Notes under the pieces: generated by a model | Told to the model about the DNA's origin: nothing | The model's input: only the letters and a program-made list of their open reading frames with translations | Database searches by the model: none | Part shown: positions 6,505 to 17,038 of the stretch, piece after piece | How the letters are laid out: every line of letters starts with the position of its first letter | Numbering within the stretch: position 1 is the stretch's first letter | Program-made: the position numbers and the translations under genes | Source: JAJFFW01 sp039187035 | Lineage (GTDB): Bacteria; Pseudomonadota; Alphaproteobacteria; Caulobacterales; Parvularculaceae | Length of the DNA stretch: 24,577 nucleotides | Assembly (NCBI GenBank): GCA_039187035.1 | Contig: JBCCZS010000022.1 | Location: 1-24,577 of the forward strand | Reading direction: 5' to 3'

Positions 6505-8241
6505 TTACGGCGCTTCGGCGCCGGCGTGCAGGCCGCCGATCGACGCCAGACAAGCTCCTGCGTCGACATCTTGTCGAAGCTCTAAGGTCTGGGCTGTGAC
6601 GGCGCGGCCGGCCGGCCGCCACCGCAGCAGACGCTCTTGCGTCCCGTCGCGAAAACGGACGAGATAATCCTTAGACGGATCGCCGGGTTCGCCCTCCAGT
6701 CGCTCCAGATACACCATGCCGGCGCGCACGCCGGCGCGTTCGGCGTTGGAGCCCGGAGCAACCGTCTGAATGACGATTTCGTCGGCCTCGTTGCTTGTAA
6801 AAGTAAAGCCGTAATCGAACATCGGGCCCGTGCGCGTCGTGACGGTTCCGCATGCCGTGAACGTGTCGGCCGGCAAGAGAACGGGCGCGCCGTCGACAAT
6901 ATAGCGCTCAAAGTCGTCCCGGAGATCGACGCCGGCGACGGCCTCGGCGACCCGCAAAAACGCCTGGGCGGCGGTTTCGCCCTCAGCCCGCTCGGCGTCG
7001 GCGTAATCGGCCTTCAAGGCGCGGAACACGTCGTCAAGGTCGACGCGTCCGCCGGTCTCGGCGTTCAATTTCCGGTCCCAATAGAACGCGAGGAGCGCGC
7101 CGCGCTGGTAAGGCAGTCGGCCGACGTCCTGGTCGGTCCAAAACGCGTCGCCGATCCGCGCGTTGGGCGCCCTGCGCGCGGGGTTTTCCGCATAGAGGCC
7201 CATAATTTCATTGAGGTCTCCGACGGCTTCGGCGAGGGACCAAATGCCGGCGCGCGCTGCCGTCCGTACCGTGAGGAATTCGGTGAAGCCCTCTGAGAAC
7301 CAATAATCGAGAGCTTCGTCGCCGCCCTGCGGCATGCGCCCGAGGCGGCGCGGCGTCCAGGTGTGGGCGTGTTCGTGGCCGAGCGTGCGCCGAATGCGGA
7401 AATCGTCCGCATTGCGCGAGGCGAAGAACGCGAAGGCGTCCGTGCGGCCTGTGCCGCCGACGGACGAGGAATTTTCGGCCGCGGCGAGCGGCAAGACGGT
7501 GACGAGGAACGGCTCGCCCGGATCCTCCCAATAAGCGTGGTTCGCGCGCATCGCGGCGGCGGCCTTCTCAACGAACTCGGCGTCGTCGAAGTCCCAGTCG
7601 CCGCGAATGGCGATACGGGCCGGCGCGCCGTCGATTGCGGCGGTGGTTATGCGAAAATCGCCCCCGACGAAGACGCTTTCGATGACGGCGCCGAGCGTCA
7701 AGGTCGGGTCGCCATGTTCGAGGTCCGAGGCGACGCGATGCCCCACGCGGCTGGGCTGAACAATATCGACCGACGCGCGGGTTGCGCCTTCGTCCCATTG
7801 CGGACGAACAATGAACGTATTGCCGATCAAGTGGACGTAATCGGGTTGGACGATCGGTCGATAGGGATTGCCGCCGGTTCCGGCTGTCGGCGGGCCGCCG
7901 AGACCGTCGACGACGCGGTAGCGCACCGTCACGTCCGCGCCCGGCGCGTGTCGTAGACGGCGAAGGGCGGGCGTTTCGCCGGGTGCGATGTCGGCTCCGT
8001 TGACTGTCAAAGCATCGATCGACCGCCATAGCGCGTCGCGGCCGGCCCATTCGTCGGGTAATTCGAGCATCGTCTCGCCGTCGTCTTCGCCGCGAAATGC
8101 GAGCGTAACGGCGAGGCCCTCATAGCCGGCCGGCCCGTCGATGAGCGCCAGCCGATAAGACAGATCGGCGCGCGGGCCATCGGCGGCGTAGGCGGGTGCA
8201 AGGAGGGCGAGCGCCGCCGCGGCCAGCAAAAACGCAATCAT
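6505..8241 (-). CDS. M61-family (glycyl-aminopeptidase-like) secreted metallopeptidase
   Basis: The 578-residue protein begins with a signal peptide (MIAFLLAAAALALLAPAYA) and should be periplasmic. The middle has the zinc motif HEHAH (His289, Glu290, His293) and the downstream WFSEGFTEF with the third ligand Glu317, the pattern of M61 peptidases. A PDZ-like region follows (about 480-545; PMFDYGFTF and GSNAERAGVRAG), also typical. M61 enzymes release N-terminal Gly or Ala from peptides; the specificity here is unknown. Its ATG overlaps the stop of the YbjN-like gene (ATGA), so the two are coupled. Confidence 0.87.
   Translation of the reverse strand: MIAFLLAAAALALLAPAYAADGPRADLSYRLALIDGPAGYEGLAVTLAFRGEDDGETMLELPDEWAGRDALWRSIDALTVNGADIAPGETPALRRLRHAPGADVTVRYRVVDGLGGPPTAGTGGNPYRPIVQPDYVHLIGNTFIVRPQWDEGATRASVDIVQPSRVGHRVASDLEHGDPTLTLGAVIESVFVGGDFRITTAAIDGAPARIAIRGDWDFDDAEFVEKAAAAMRANHAYWEDPGEPFLVTVLPLAAAENSSSVGGTGRTDAFAFFASRNADDFRIRRTLGHEHAHTWTPRRLGRMPQGGDEALDYWFSEGFTEFLTVRTAARAGIWSLAEAVGDLNEIMGLYAENPARRAPNARIGDAFWTDQDVGRLPYQRGALLAFYWDRKLNAETGGRVDLDDVFRALKADYADAERAEGETAAQAFLRVAEAVAGVDLRDDFERYIVDGAPVLLPADTFTACGTVTTRTGPMFDYGFTFTSNEADEIVIQTVAPGSNAERAGVRAGMVYLERLEGEPGDPSKDYLVRFRDGTQERLLRWRPAGRAVTAQTLELRQDVDAGACLASIGGLHAGAEAP
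6508..6523 (+). terminator. UUCG-tetraloop hairpin downstream of bfr
   Basis: CGGCGC-TTCG-GCGCCG forms a perfect 6-bp stem closed by a C(UUCG)G tetraloop in the plus-strand transcript, 9 nt after the bfr stop. No T-tract follows, so it may protect the bfr 3' end or assist termination rather than be a classical terminator. The DNA also encodes the last residues of the M61 protein on the other strand. Confidence 0.35.
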
Positions 8242-8996
8242 CGTCCGTACGCGTCGTTCAAGATTTTGCGCATCGCCCGGCCGTCGGCGTTTTCGCTAGG
8301 CGCGTTTTGCAGATCGCCGCGCAAGAACACGCTCGTCAGCGGGTCGACCGCGAGCGCCGGGCCGGTCGTCGCACGCAAGCGCGCGCGCTCCGAGGCGCTC
8401 GCCTTGGCGAGCTTGCCGGACGCGGCGTTCAATTCGCGTGAGAGCGCGACGTAACTCGCCGCAAAGAGATCGAACTGGTAGGCGAGGTGGTCCGCGGTGA
8501 CCCCGCGCGCGGGGATCGCGCCCGACAAGGCGAGCGCGCCGTCCGTCGGCCGCATCTTCACGCTGTAGGGCGTCAGGCTGCCGTAATTGATGCGGTTGAG
8601 CGTCGCCGCGTCGATGCGGACGTCGTCGTCAAAGCTTGCAAGCAGCGTTACGAACCCGCACGCGGCGTCGGCATCCTTCGGACAGACGAGGCCGATGGCG
8701 ACCGGCACGCCCCGCACGTCCGCGTAGTACGCGTCGGTGTCGAATTGGACGCCGCGCAGCGTTTCGCCGTCATGGACGACGACGTCCGGATTATCGGCGA
8801 CGAGCGCGGCGAAATCCTTCGGCGTCAAGCCGTCATGGATGACGGTCGCCGGCGCTTCCTGCCGGGGCGGGGCTTGTTTCTGCGGCGCGCCATCTTCCGG
8901 CGGGGCGCCGTTTTCCAACGGGGCGCTGGGCGTCGTCGCCCAACCGGCCCCGCTAATTCCGATGGCGAGTGCGATCGCCGCACCGTATCTGCGCAT
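8238..8996 (-). CDS. Secreted YbjN-like domain protein
   Basis: The 252-residue protein has a signal peptide (MRRYGAAIALAIGISGAGWA), a Pro/Ala/Glu-rich linker to about residue 50, and a domain from about 55 to 190 whose order of strands and helices fits the YbjN family: LTPKDFAALV, then a beta pair around VPVAIGLVCPKD, the CGFVTLLASF strand, LNRINYGSLTPYSVKM, and a final helix HLAYQFDLFAASYVALSREL. The assignment is by pattern, not by search. YbjN is usually cytoplasmic, so an exported copy is less common. A good GGGGAGG precedes the ATG. It heads a two-gene unit with the M61 peptidase, overlapping by 4 nt. Its role could be substrate binding or chaperoning; this is inference. Confidence 0.7.
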   Translation of the reverse strand: MRRYGAAIALAIGISGAGWATTPSAPLENGAPPEDGAPQKQAPPRQEAPATVIHDGLTPKDFAALVADNPDVVVHDGETLRGVQFDTDAYYADVRGVPVAIGLVCPKDADAACGFVTLLASFDDDVRIDAATLNRINYGSLTPYSVKMRPTDGALALSGAIPARGVTADHLAYQFDLFAASYVALSRELNAASGKLAKASASERARLRATTGPALAVDPLTSVFLRGDLQNAPSENADGRAMRKILNDAYGR

Positions 8997-9084
8997 GCCC
9001 GCGCCTCCCCGAACCGTCGACGTCGCAACGAGTACCGGATGCGGCGCGCCTTGTCCCGCTCAGCCCGCCGCAGGCGTCGAATCG

Positions 9085-9120
9085 CGTTGCGTGCGCGCAA
9101 CGGCGGCCCGAAAAGCCGCC
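9085..9120. repeat. Two adjacent hairpins
   Basis: CGTTGCG-TGCG-CGCAACG (9085-9102) is a 7-bp stem, followed at once by GGCGGC-CCGAAAA-GCCGCC (9102-9120), a 6-bp stem. They lie in the divergent gap, upstream of the hbd promoter and in the possible minus-strand leader of the YbjN-like gene. Their role is unknown. Confidence 0.4.
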
Positions 9121-9150
9121 CCCTGGGGCCGTGCGCGCGCCCGACGATGA

Positions 9151-9179
9151 TTGCTGCGCTGCACAACGCGGTGTACTTT
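9151..9179 (+). promoter_or_regulatory. Promoter of hbd
   Basis: TTGCTG (9151-9156), 17 nt, TACTTT (9174-9179); the expected start is near 9186, giving a leader of about 27 nt with GAGGAG just before the ATG. Confidence 0.5.
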
Positions 9180-9212
9180 TTGCGCCGCTCAACAAAAGAG
9201 GAGCCGGTCGAC

Positions 9213-10088
9213 ATGCATCTGGAGACCGTCGGCGTCATCGGCGCCGGACAAATGGGCGTCGGCATCGCCCACGTGGTCGCCTTATCGGGGCGGTCGGTGA
9301 TGCTGCACGACGTTTCGCCCGCGCGCCTTGACGCGGCCCGTGCGGAGATCGACGCCAATCTGTCCCGCCAAGTAACGAAGGGGCTGATTTCCGACGCCGA
9401 CGCCGCGGGGACCCTGCGGCGCGTGGAAACGACCGACGATGCGGACGGGGCCCTCGGGGCCGCGCTGATCATCGAGGCGGCCACCGAAAACCAAGACGTC
9501 AAAACCGAGATTTTCAAATCGCTGGCGGGCCGGCTGCGCGACGACGCGATCCTGGCGACGAACACCTCGTCGATTTCCATCACCGGCCTGGCCGCCGCCT
9601 CGGACCGACCCGACCGGTTCATCGGGCTGCATTTCATGAACCCGGCGCCCGTTATGAAGCTCGTTGAGATCATCCGCGGGATCGCCACGAGCCGGGAGAC
9701 GTTCGAGGCGGTGCGGACGTTGGTCGAAGACCTCGGCAAGACGCCGGCGGTGTCGGAGGACTTTCCGGCGTTCATCGTCAACCGCGTGTTGATGCCGATG
9801 ATCAATGAGGCGATTTACACGCTCTACGAGGGTGTCGGGACGGTCGAAGCGATCGACACCGGGCTGAAGCTCGGCGCCAACCACCCGATGGGACCTTTGG
9901 AGCTTGCGGACTTTATCGGCCTCGACACCTGCCTTGCGATCATGCAGGTGCTCTATGAGGGGCTCGCGGACTCGAAATATCGTCCGTGTCCGTTGCTTGT
10001 TAAGTATGTCGAAGCGGGCTGGCTCGGTCGGAAGACCGGGCGCGGTTTCTACGATTACTCAGGGGAAACCCCGCAACCGACGCGGTGA
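9213..10088 (+). CDS. hbd: 3-hydroxybutyryl-CoA dehydrogenase
   Basis: The 291-residue protein catalyses NAD(P)-dependent interconversion of acetoacetyl-CoA and 3-hydroxybutyryl-CoA. The frame is open far upstream, but the ATG at 9213 follows GAGGAG and directly precedes the Rossmann motif GVIGAGQMGVGIA (about residues 7-19). The catalytic region TNTSSISITGLA and LHFMNPAPVMKLVEI is complete, as are the C-terminal helices (NHPMGPLELADFIGLD) and the ending GRGFYDYSG. The length is that of the stand-alone single-function family, not a FadB-type fusion. It may serve fatty-acid or polyhydroxybutyrate metabolism; no such neighbours are present. Confidence 0.92.
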   Translation: MHLETVGVIGAGQMGVGIAHVVALSGRSVMLHDVSPARLDAARAEIDANLSRQVTKGLISDADAAGTLRRVETTDDADGALGAALIIEAATENQDVKTEIFKSLAGRLRDDAILATNTSSISITGLAAASDRPDRFIGLHFMNPAPVMKLVEIIRGIATSRETFEAVRTLVEDLGKTPAVSEDFPAFIVNRVLMPMINEAIYTLYEGVGTVEAIDTGLKLGANHPMGPLELADFIGLDTCLAIMQVLYEGLADSKYRPCPLLVKYVEAGWLGRKTGRGFYDYSGETPQPTR

Positions 10089-10107
10089 GCCCGAGGATCG
10101 CGGCGAT

Positions 10108-10389
10108 TTAAGAAGCGGCCGGCTCGTCGTGCGTCGTCCAACCGGCGCCGGCGTTGCGCGGCGCGGCGATGTTGGCGAACCAGCTGAACAGAAAAGCGAC
10201 CGGCGCGGCGAAGGCGGCCGCCGCCAAGAGCGCGACCGACATGCTCGCCGTGACGGCGAAAACCGTAAAGTCGGCGAGGATTGCGAGGGCGCGGAGCGGT
10301 AGGGACGTCCATCCGCCTTGCGTCGCCGGCGAACGGCTCAGGTCGCGCTCGGGCGCGTGGTGGAATCTGGACGTTGCAATCGCCGCCAT
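10108..10389 (-). CDS. Small membrane protein of unknown function (93 aa)
   Basis: I do not recognise a family. The N-terminal 28 or so residues are polar, and a long hydrophobic stretch follows (LRALAILADFTVFAVTASMS, then VALLAAAAFAAPVAFLFSWF) that makes two close membrane helices. The C-terminus is short and polar. GAGG lies just before the ATG. It converges on hbd with 19 bp between the stops and lies downstream of djlA on the same strand with a 147-bp gap. The amino-acid pattern and GC3 look coding. Confidence 0.55.
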   Translation of the reverse strand: MAAIATSRFHHAPERDLSRSPATQGGWTSLPLRALAILADFTVFAVTASMSVALLAAAAFAAPVAFLFSWFANIAAPRNAGAGWTTHDEPAAS

Positions 10390-10536
10390 AAAACCTCGTC
10401 CCGCAAAAAACGGGCCTTCCTCACCATTTTTCGAGCACGCTTCAGCCGAGCCGGCGCGCTACGCATCGTTGAAATCAAAGTGTAATCAAAGTGCAGCGCA
10501 AGCGTAAAGGTGCAGATTCGCGCATCTGGGGGATTG

Positions 10537-11223
10537 TCAGCCGCTGCGCTCGCGTTGGATGCGCTCATAAGCGTCGTTAATGGCCGCGATCCGCCCTTCG
10601 CCGATTTTCAGGAGCGTTTCGGGCACGCCGCGCGCGCGCAACGCGTCTGGATGGTGTTCCTTGGCCAGCCGTCGATAGGCGTCCTTCACCGCCTCGTCGT
10701 CAGCCGCCGCGTCGAGCCCGAGAAGCGCGTACGGGTCGTCGGCCTCCGCGCCCAGATGCGTCGCGCGGATGCGCCGGAACGCGGTTTTAGAAACGCCGAA
10801 CGCGTCCGCCGCTTTTTCAAGCATCGCCAATTCGGCGGGATGCGCGACGCCGTCCGCAGCCGCGATGTGAAACAAGCAGTCCAACACGTCCTCAAGGGTC
10901 GCGTCGTCGCCCTCAAACAGACGCGCGACTTGCCCGAGATAATGCTCAAAACCCGCCACGTCCTGCTGCGCGAGCGAGTAAATCATCCGTACCCGGTTCG
11001 CGTCCTCCTCGTCGAACGCAAAGAAATCGCGAAACGCGTCGATTTCGTCGTCGGTGACGACGCCGTCGGCTTTCGCCAGTTTGGCGGACAGCGCGATGAG
11101 GGCGACCGAAAAAGCCTCCTCTTTGCGTTGCGCACGCCGCTCGGCGACCGCGTTCATGACCGCGCCGAACGTGCGTTCGCGCGCATCCTCCACGAGGTTC
11201 TGCAAATCGCGCCAGATCGACAT
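10537..11223 (-). CDS. djlA: DjlA-like TerB/J-domain co-chaperone
   Basis: The 228-residue protein has a TerB-like helical domain (about 35-150), with two acidic loops KADGVVTDDEIDAF and AADGVAHPAELAML, followed by a C-terminal J domain (about 164-226) with the DnaK-stimulating HPD at 191-193. E. coli DjlA is anchored by an N-terminal membrane helix; none is seen here, so this protein should be soluble, as in many alphaproteobacteria. It probably recruits DnaK to a particular client or site. It appears monocistronic. Confidence 0.87.
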   Translation of the reverse strand: MSIWRDLQNLVEDARERTFGAVMNAVAERRAQRKEEAFSVALIALSAKLAKADGVVTDDEIDAFRDFFAFDEEDANRVRMIYSLAQQDVAGFEHYLGQVARLFEGDDATLEDVLDCLFHIAAADGVAHPAELAMLEKAADAFGVSKTAFRRIRATHLGAEADDPYALLGLDAAADDEAVKDAYRRLAKEHHPDALRARGVPETLLKIGEGRIAAINDAYERIQRERSG

Positions 11224-11370
11224 GGCGGGGGCTTATCAAATGCGCTCGGCGCGCGCCAGCCGCGCGCGCCGCGGCCGCATGTCGAAGATTACAGAAAGTT
11301 CGTATTCCGTCGCGCTATTGATTCGGGCCGCGTTTTTTTCCCGCGACGCACGGCGTGCGCCAGGCTAACT

Positions 11371-11394
11371 ATGCGTTCTGATTGCGCATTTTTT
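11371..11394 (+). terminator. Possible intrinsic terminator in the djlA-metH gap
   Basis: ATGCGT/GCGCAT makes a 6-bp stem (one G-T pair) with a 7-nt loop, followed by a run of six T (11389-11394). No convincing gene lies just upstream on the plus strand, so it may end a short unannotated transcript or be chance. It precedes the candidate small gene at 11438. Confidence 0.3.
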
Positions 11395-11437
11395 CCGCAG
11401 GCGGCATGGTTCCCGCGAAGCGCGAGGGAGGGTTCTC

Positions 11438-11543
11438 GTGGGGCTGGATTTCCATCAGGTACGCGTGGTCGTCGGCGGCGTATTGTGCGGCGGCGGGGTG
11501 ACGTTCGCCGCGTTGATCATTATCGGGGCGATCGCCGAGCGGC

Positions 11544-11551
<8 letters not shown>
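11438..11551 (+). CDS. Candidate small membrane protein (37 aa)
   Basis: A GTG at 11438 preceded by AGGGAGGG at suitable spacing opens a 37-codon frame. The product is MGLDFHQVRVVVGGVLCGGG continuing VTFAALIIIGAIAERLT: a short polar start, one 20-plus-residue hydrophobic helix with a glycine run, and a charged end. It has the form of a single-pass small membrane protein. It overlaps the 3' end of metH on the other strand by 8 nt. The otherwise gene-free stretch 11224-11437 upstream shows only the hairpin at 11371 and a possible djlA promoter region. Confidence 0.4.
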
Positions 11552-14258
<2,707 letters not shown>

Positions 14259-14271
14259 GACGGGCGGTCTT

Positions 14272-14832
14272 TCAATGATCTTCCGGGGGCGGCGTTAAGC
14301 CGGGCAGTCCGTCGATCGACGTTGCGTTGGATTGATAGCGCCGCGCTTTCCATTCGTCGACCGGACGGTGGTCCACCCAACGGGCCAATTGCTCGCGTTC
14401 GCCGTCAAACTGGTAAAACGGCACGCCCCAGCCGCAGCTTTCCGCAACGCGGTCGATGTCGACGGTGACGACGGCGCGCGCCCGGTCGAAGCCGTCGAAG
14501 CGGGCGAGGAGGGCGTCGAACCCCGGTTCGTCAAACGTCGTCACGCGCCCGCGGCCGTAAACGCGAAGGATCAACGGCCGGCCCTCGAACGCGCAGAACA
14601 TCAGCGTGATGCGCCCGTTTTCCCGTAAGTGCGCGACAGTCTCGATCCCCGATCCGCCGAGGTCGAGCCAGTGCAGGCGCGCGTCGCCGTCAAACACGAG
14701 GCTGTCATAGCCCTTCGGCGAGACGTTGACGCGGCCGTCCGCGCCCGCCGGCGCGGTCGCCACAAAAAACAGCTTCTGCGCGCCGATAAAATCCGTGTGC
14801 GCCTCGGTAAGGCGTTCGAAAACGTCGCCCAT
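14272..14832 (-). CDS. Pyridoxamine 5'-phosphate oxidase-fold protein
   Basis: The 186-residue flavin-binding split-barrel protein carries the family's opening strands (FFVATAPAGADGRVNVSPKG), the core SLVFDGDARLHWLDLGGSG, and TVAHLRENGRITLMFCAFEG, which fit PPOX-like proteins that bind FMN or F420. It is not PdxH: it is shorter and lacks the PdxH C-terminal signature. The last 40 residues (WVDHRPVDEWKARRYQSNAT) are polar. It sits between metF and metH, 24 and 13 bp away, where split-metH operons often carry the homocysteine methyltransferase gene. Its role in the pathway is unknown; reactivation chemistry or a passenger role are both possible. Confidence 0.8.
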   Translation of the reverse strand: MGDVFERLTEAHTDFIGAQKLFFVATAPAGADGRVNVSPKGYDSLVFDGDARLHWLDLGGSGIETVAHLRENGRITLMFCAFEGRPLILRVYGRGRVTTFDEPGFDALLARFDGFDRARAVVTVDIDRVAESCGWGVPFYQFDGEREQLARWVDHRPVDEWKARRYQSNATSIDGLPGLTPPPEDH

Positions 14833-14856
14833 GTCGCGTTGCTCCTTGAGGGCCGG

Positions 14857-15732
14857 TTACGCCGCTTGCGTCGACGCGTTCGGTTTCGGGCGGACGCCCA
14901 GCATGTGGCACAATGCGTACGCCATTTCGTCGCGATTGAGCGTGTAAAAATGAAAGTGTTTCACGCCGCGCTCGGCGAGGTCGAGGCATTGTTCGGCGGC
15001 GACGGTGGCGGCGATCAATTCGCGCGTTTTCGGGTCCTGATCGAGATTTTGAAAGAGCTTGACGAGGCGGCCCGGGATCGTCGTCCCGCATGTGTCCGCC
15101 ATTTTGCGCAACCCCTTGAAGTTGGTGACGGGCATCAGTCCGGGGACGATCGGAATATCCACGCCGGCGCCGCGCACCTTGTCGAGATACCGCAAAAACG
15201 CGTCATTGTGGAAAAAGAACTGCGAGATCGCGCGCGTCGCGCCGGCGTCGATCTTGCGTTTTAAGTGGTCGATGTCGGCGGCCATCGACGGGGAGTCCGG
15301 GTGTTTTTCGGGGTAGCAGCCGACCGTGATCTCAAAGTCGGCGATTTTCTTCGCGCCTTCCGCGAGATCGGCGGCGTTGCCGTAGCCGTCCGGGTGCGGC
15401 GTGTAGGGCTCGCCGGGCCCGCCCGGCGGGTCGCCGCGCAAGGCGACGATATGACGGACGCCCGCCGCCCAATAGTCGCGCAACACGCCGTCAACCTCGT
15501 CCCGGCTCGCGGCGACGCAGGTCAGGTGCGCGGCGACCGGCAATTGCGTTTCTTTGACGACGCGCGCAACGGTTTCGTGCGTACGCTGACGGGTGGAACC
15601 GCCGGCCCCGTAGGTGACGGAGACGAAATCCGGTTCGAGCGGCGAGAGTTTCTCGATCGACGCCCACAAGCGCTCGTGCATGGCGTCGTTCTTCGGCGGG
15701 AAGAATTCAAAAGATACATGCAGGTCGGACAT
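14857..15732 (-). CDS. metF: 5,10-methylenetetrahydrofolate reductase
   Basis: The 291-residue FAD-dependent enzyme reduces methylene-THF to methyl-THF, the methyl donor for MetH. The TIM-barrel marks are clear: VSFEFFPPKND at the start, FVSVTYGAGGSTRQRT, HLTCVAASRDE, ALRGDPPGG, FEITVGCYPEKHPDS, and AISQFFFHNDAFLRY. The length matches bacterial MetF. It lies 27 bp after the ArsR-methyltransferase gene in the operon. Confidence 0.95.
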   Translation of the reverse strand: MSDLHVSFEFFPPKNDAMHERLWASIEKLSPLEPDFVSVTYGAGGSTRQRTHETVARVVKETQLPVAAHLTCVAASRDEVDGVLRDYWAAGVRHIVALRGDPPGGPGEPYTPHPDGYGNAADLAEGAKKIADFEITVGCYPEKHPDSPSMAADIDHLKRKIDAGATRAISQFFFHNDAFLRYLDKVRGAGVDIPIVPGLMPVTNFKGLRKMADTCGTTIPGRLVKLFQNLDQDPKTRELIAATVAAEQCLDLAERGVKHFHFYTLNRDEMAYALCHMLGVRPKPNASTQAA

Positions 15733-15759
15733 CGGGTGCTCTCTTTCGACTCCAATACG

Positions 15760-16773
15760 TCACGCGGCGACCGTTTCGGCGGCGCGCTGACGGCGCGGCG
15801 GGCGCTCGGCGCCGGCGCCCGCGCGGCATAGCCAGATTTTGACGGTCAGCATACGGCCTTGCGGCGACGGGGGCGACAACGTCACCGCGTTCGCCAACGT
15901 CAGCCCGGCGTTTTCGCACCAACCGCGCACCTCCGCGTCGTCGAAGCCGAGCCGGCGGTGCGCATGGTCGTCGCGGAGATATTCAAGGTCGTGGGGCGCG
16001 AAGTCGCTGATCAACAGCCGGCCGCCGGGACGCAAAAGCTTCGCGATCTCGCCGACCGCGGCGCCGGGTTCTGCAAGGAAGTGCATGACCTGGTGTACGC
16101 AAACGACGTCGGCCGGGCCCACATCCGTCGGCGGCGCAAAGAGATCGCCCTGACGGACTTGCGCGTTGGCGACGCCGGCGCGTTCGAGATTGGCGCGCGC
16201 GACGGCGAGCATGTCGCGCGAGACGTCGAAGCCGACGCCTTCGTCGAACAGGTCGGCGAACGCTTCCAACATCCGCCCCGCCCCGGTCCCGACGTCGACG
16301 AACAGCCCGACCGGCGCGTCGCCGAGGAGGGCGCGCATTTCGCGTTCGATGTCGTCGTCCGGCAAGTGTAGACGGCGCACCGCGTCCCAATCGGCGGCGT
16401 TGCGCTCGAAATAGGCGGCGGCGGCGGCTTCTCGGTCGCGCCGGTTTTGTTCAAAACGCTCGCGGTCGCGCGCAATCAGCCGATCGGAAGAAGCGTTCAG
16501 CGGTTCGAGGGCTGACGCCACCGCCTGGATGACGGGTTCGGCGCCGGGTTTGGGCCGGCGCATACAGTAGAAGATCCAAGAGCCCTCGCGATGGCGCTCG
16601 ACCACGCCCGCGTCGGCGAGGATTTTCAGGTGCCGGCTGACGCGCGGTTGGCTCTGACCGAGGATCTGGGTGAGTTCGGTCACCGTCAACTCGCCGCGGC
16701 TCAACAGGGCGAGGACGCGCAAACGCGTTTCTTCGCCGACCGCGCGAAATATGTTGAGGCTCGAATCCAGCAT
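15760..16773 (-). CDS. ArsR-family regulator fused to a SAM-dependent methyltransferase
   Basis: The 337-residue protein has an N-terminal winged helix (about 1-95; LRVLALLSRGELTVTELTQI, GQSQPRVSRHLKIL, WIFYCM), without the Cys pairs of metal-sensing ArsR proteins. A class I methyltransferase domain follows (about 130-315), with motif I VDVGTGAGRMLEAF, acidic strand VGFDVSRDML, and VCVHQVMHFL and LLRPGGRLLISDF. Such fusions beside metF are known in alphaproteobacteria, and related ArsR proteins of the SahR type sense S-adenosylhomocysteine. I infer that the methyltransferase fold is the SAM/SAH sensor or a true enzyme. A palindrome 22 bp upstream of the ATG points to autoregulation. It heads the operon. 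Confidence 0.88.
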   Translation of the reverse strand: MLDSSLNIFRAVGEETRLRVLALLSRGELTVTELTQILGQSQPRVSRHLKILADAGVVERHREGSWIFYCMRRPKPGAEPVIQAVASALEPLNASSDRLIARDRERFEQNRRDREAAAAAYFERNAADWDAVRRLHLPDDDIEREMRALLGDAPVGLFVDVGTGAGRMLEAFADLFDEGVGFDVSRDMLAVARANLERAGVANAQVRQGDLFAPPTDVGPADVVCVHQVMHFLAEPGAAVGEIAKLLRPGGRLLISDFAPHDLEYLRDDHAHRRLGFDDAEVRGWCENAGLTLANAVTLSPPSPQGRMLTVKIWLCRAGAGAERPPRRQRAAETVAA

Positions 16774-16794
16774 GGCTCACCTATGGTGCGCGAG

Positions 16795-16814
16795 ACATAA
16801 ACATATCTTTATGT
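16795..16814. promoter_or_regulatory. Operator-like palindrome upstream of the methionine operon
   Basis: The 20-bp site has arms ACATAAA (16795-16801) and TTTATGT (16808-16814), and the central CATATC adds two further pairs, leaving one mismatched pair in the whole palindrome. It is strikingly AT-rich in a GC-rich region, lies 22 bp from the regulator's start codon, and has the size and symmetry of an ArsR-type operator. The likely ligand of control is SAH/SAM. The rest of the 265-bp divergent gap to mlaA shows no clear second site. Confidence 0.7.
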
Positions 16815-17038
16815 GAAGGGCAATTCGCCGCCGCGCCGTATCGCGGCGTCGCCGGGTGCGCGCCAACGCGCCTCGCATTTGTCACGAACTGGTGTAGTGC
16901 ATTACCGCGCAAGGGCGCTTATGGCGGTAGCGGCGGGGCGGTTCCAGGATCAAAACGGAGCGACGGCCGGCTGCGCCGTTAACAAAACGATGACGCGCGC
17001 TGAACGACGGGACGTCTGCGGCATGACGGAGTGCGGCG

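Noticed and set aside
8487..9212. Upstream in-frame extension of hbd
   Set aside because: It would read through the oppositely oriented YbjN-like gene, the promoter and the hairpins; the ATG at 9213 has its own ribosome-binding site and promoter.
16774..17038. SAM or SAH riboswitch ahead of the methionine operon
   Set aside because: The stretch shows the palindromic operator but no multi-stem structure or conserved riboswitch core that I recognise.
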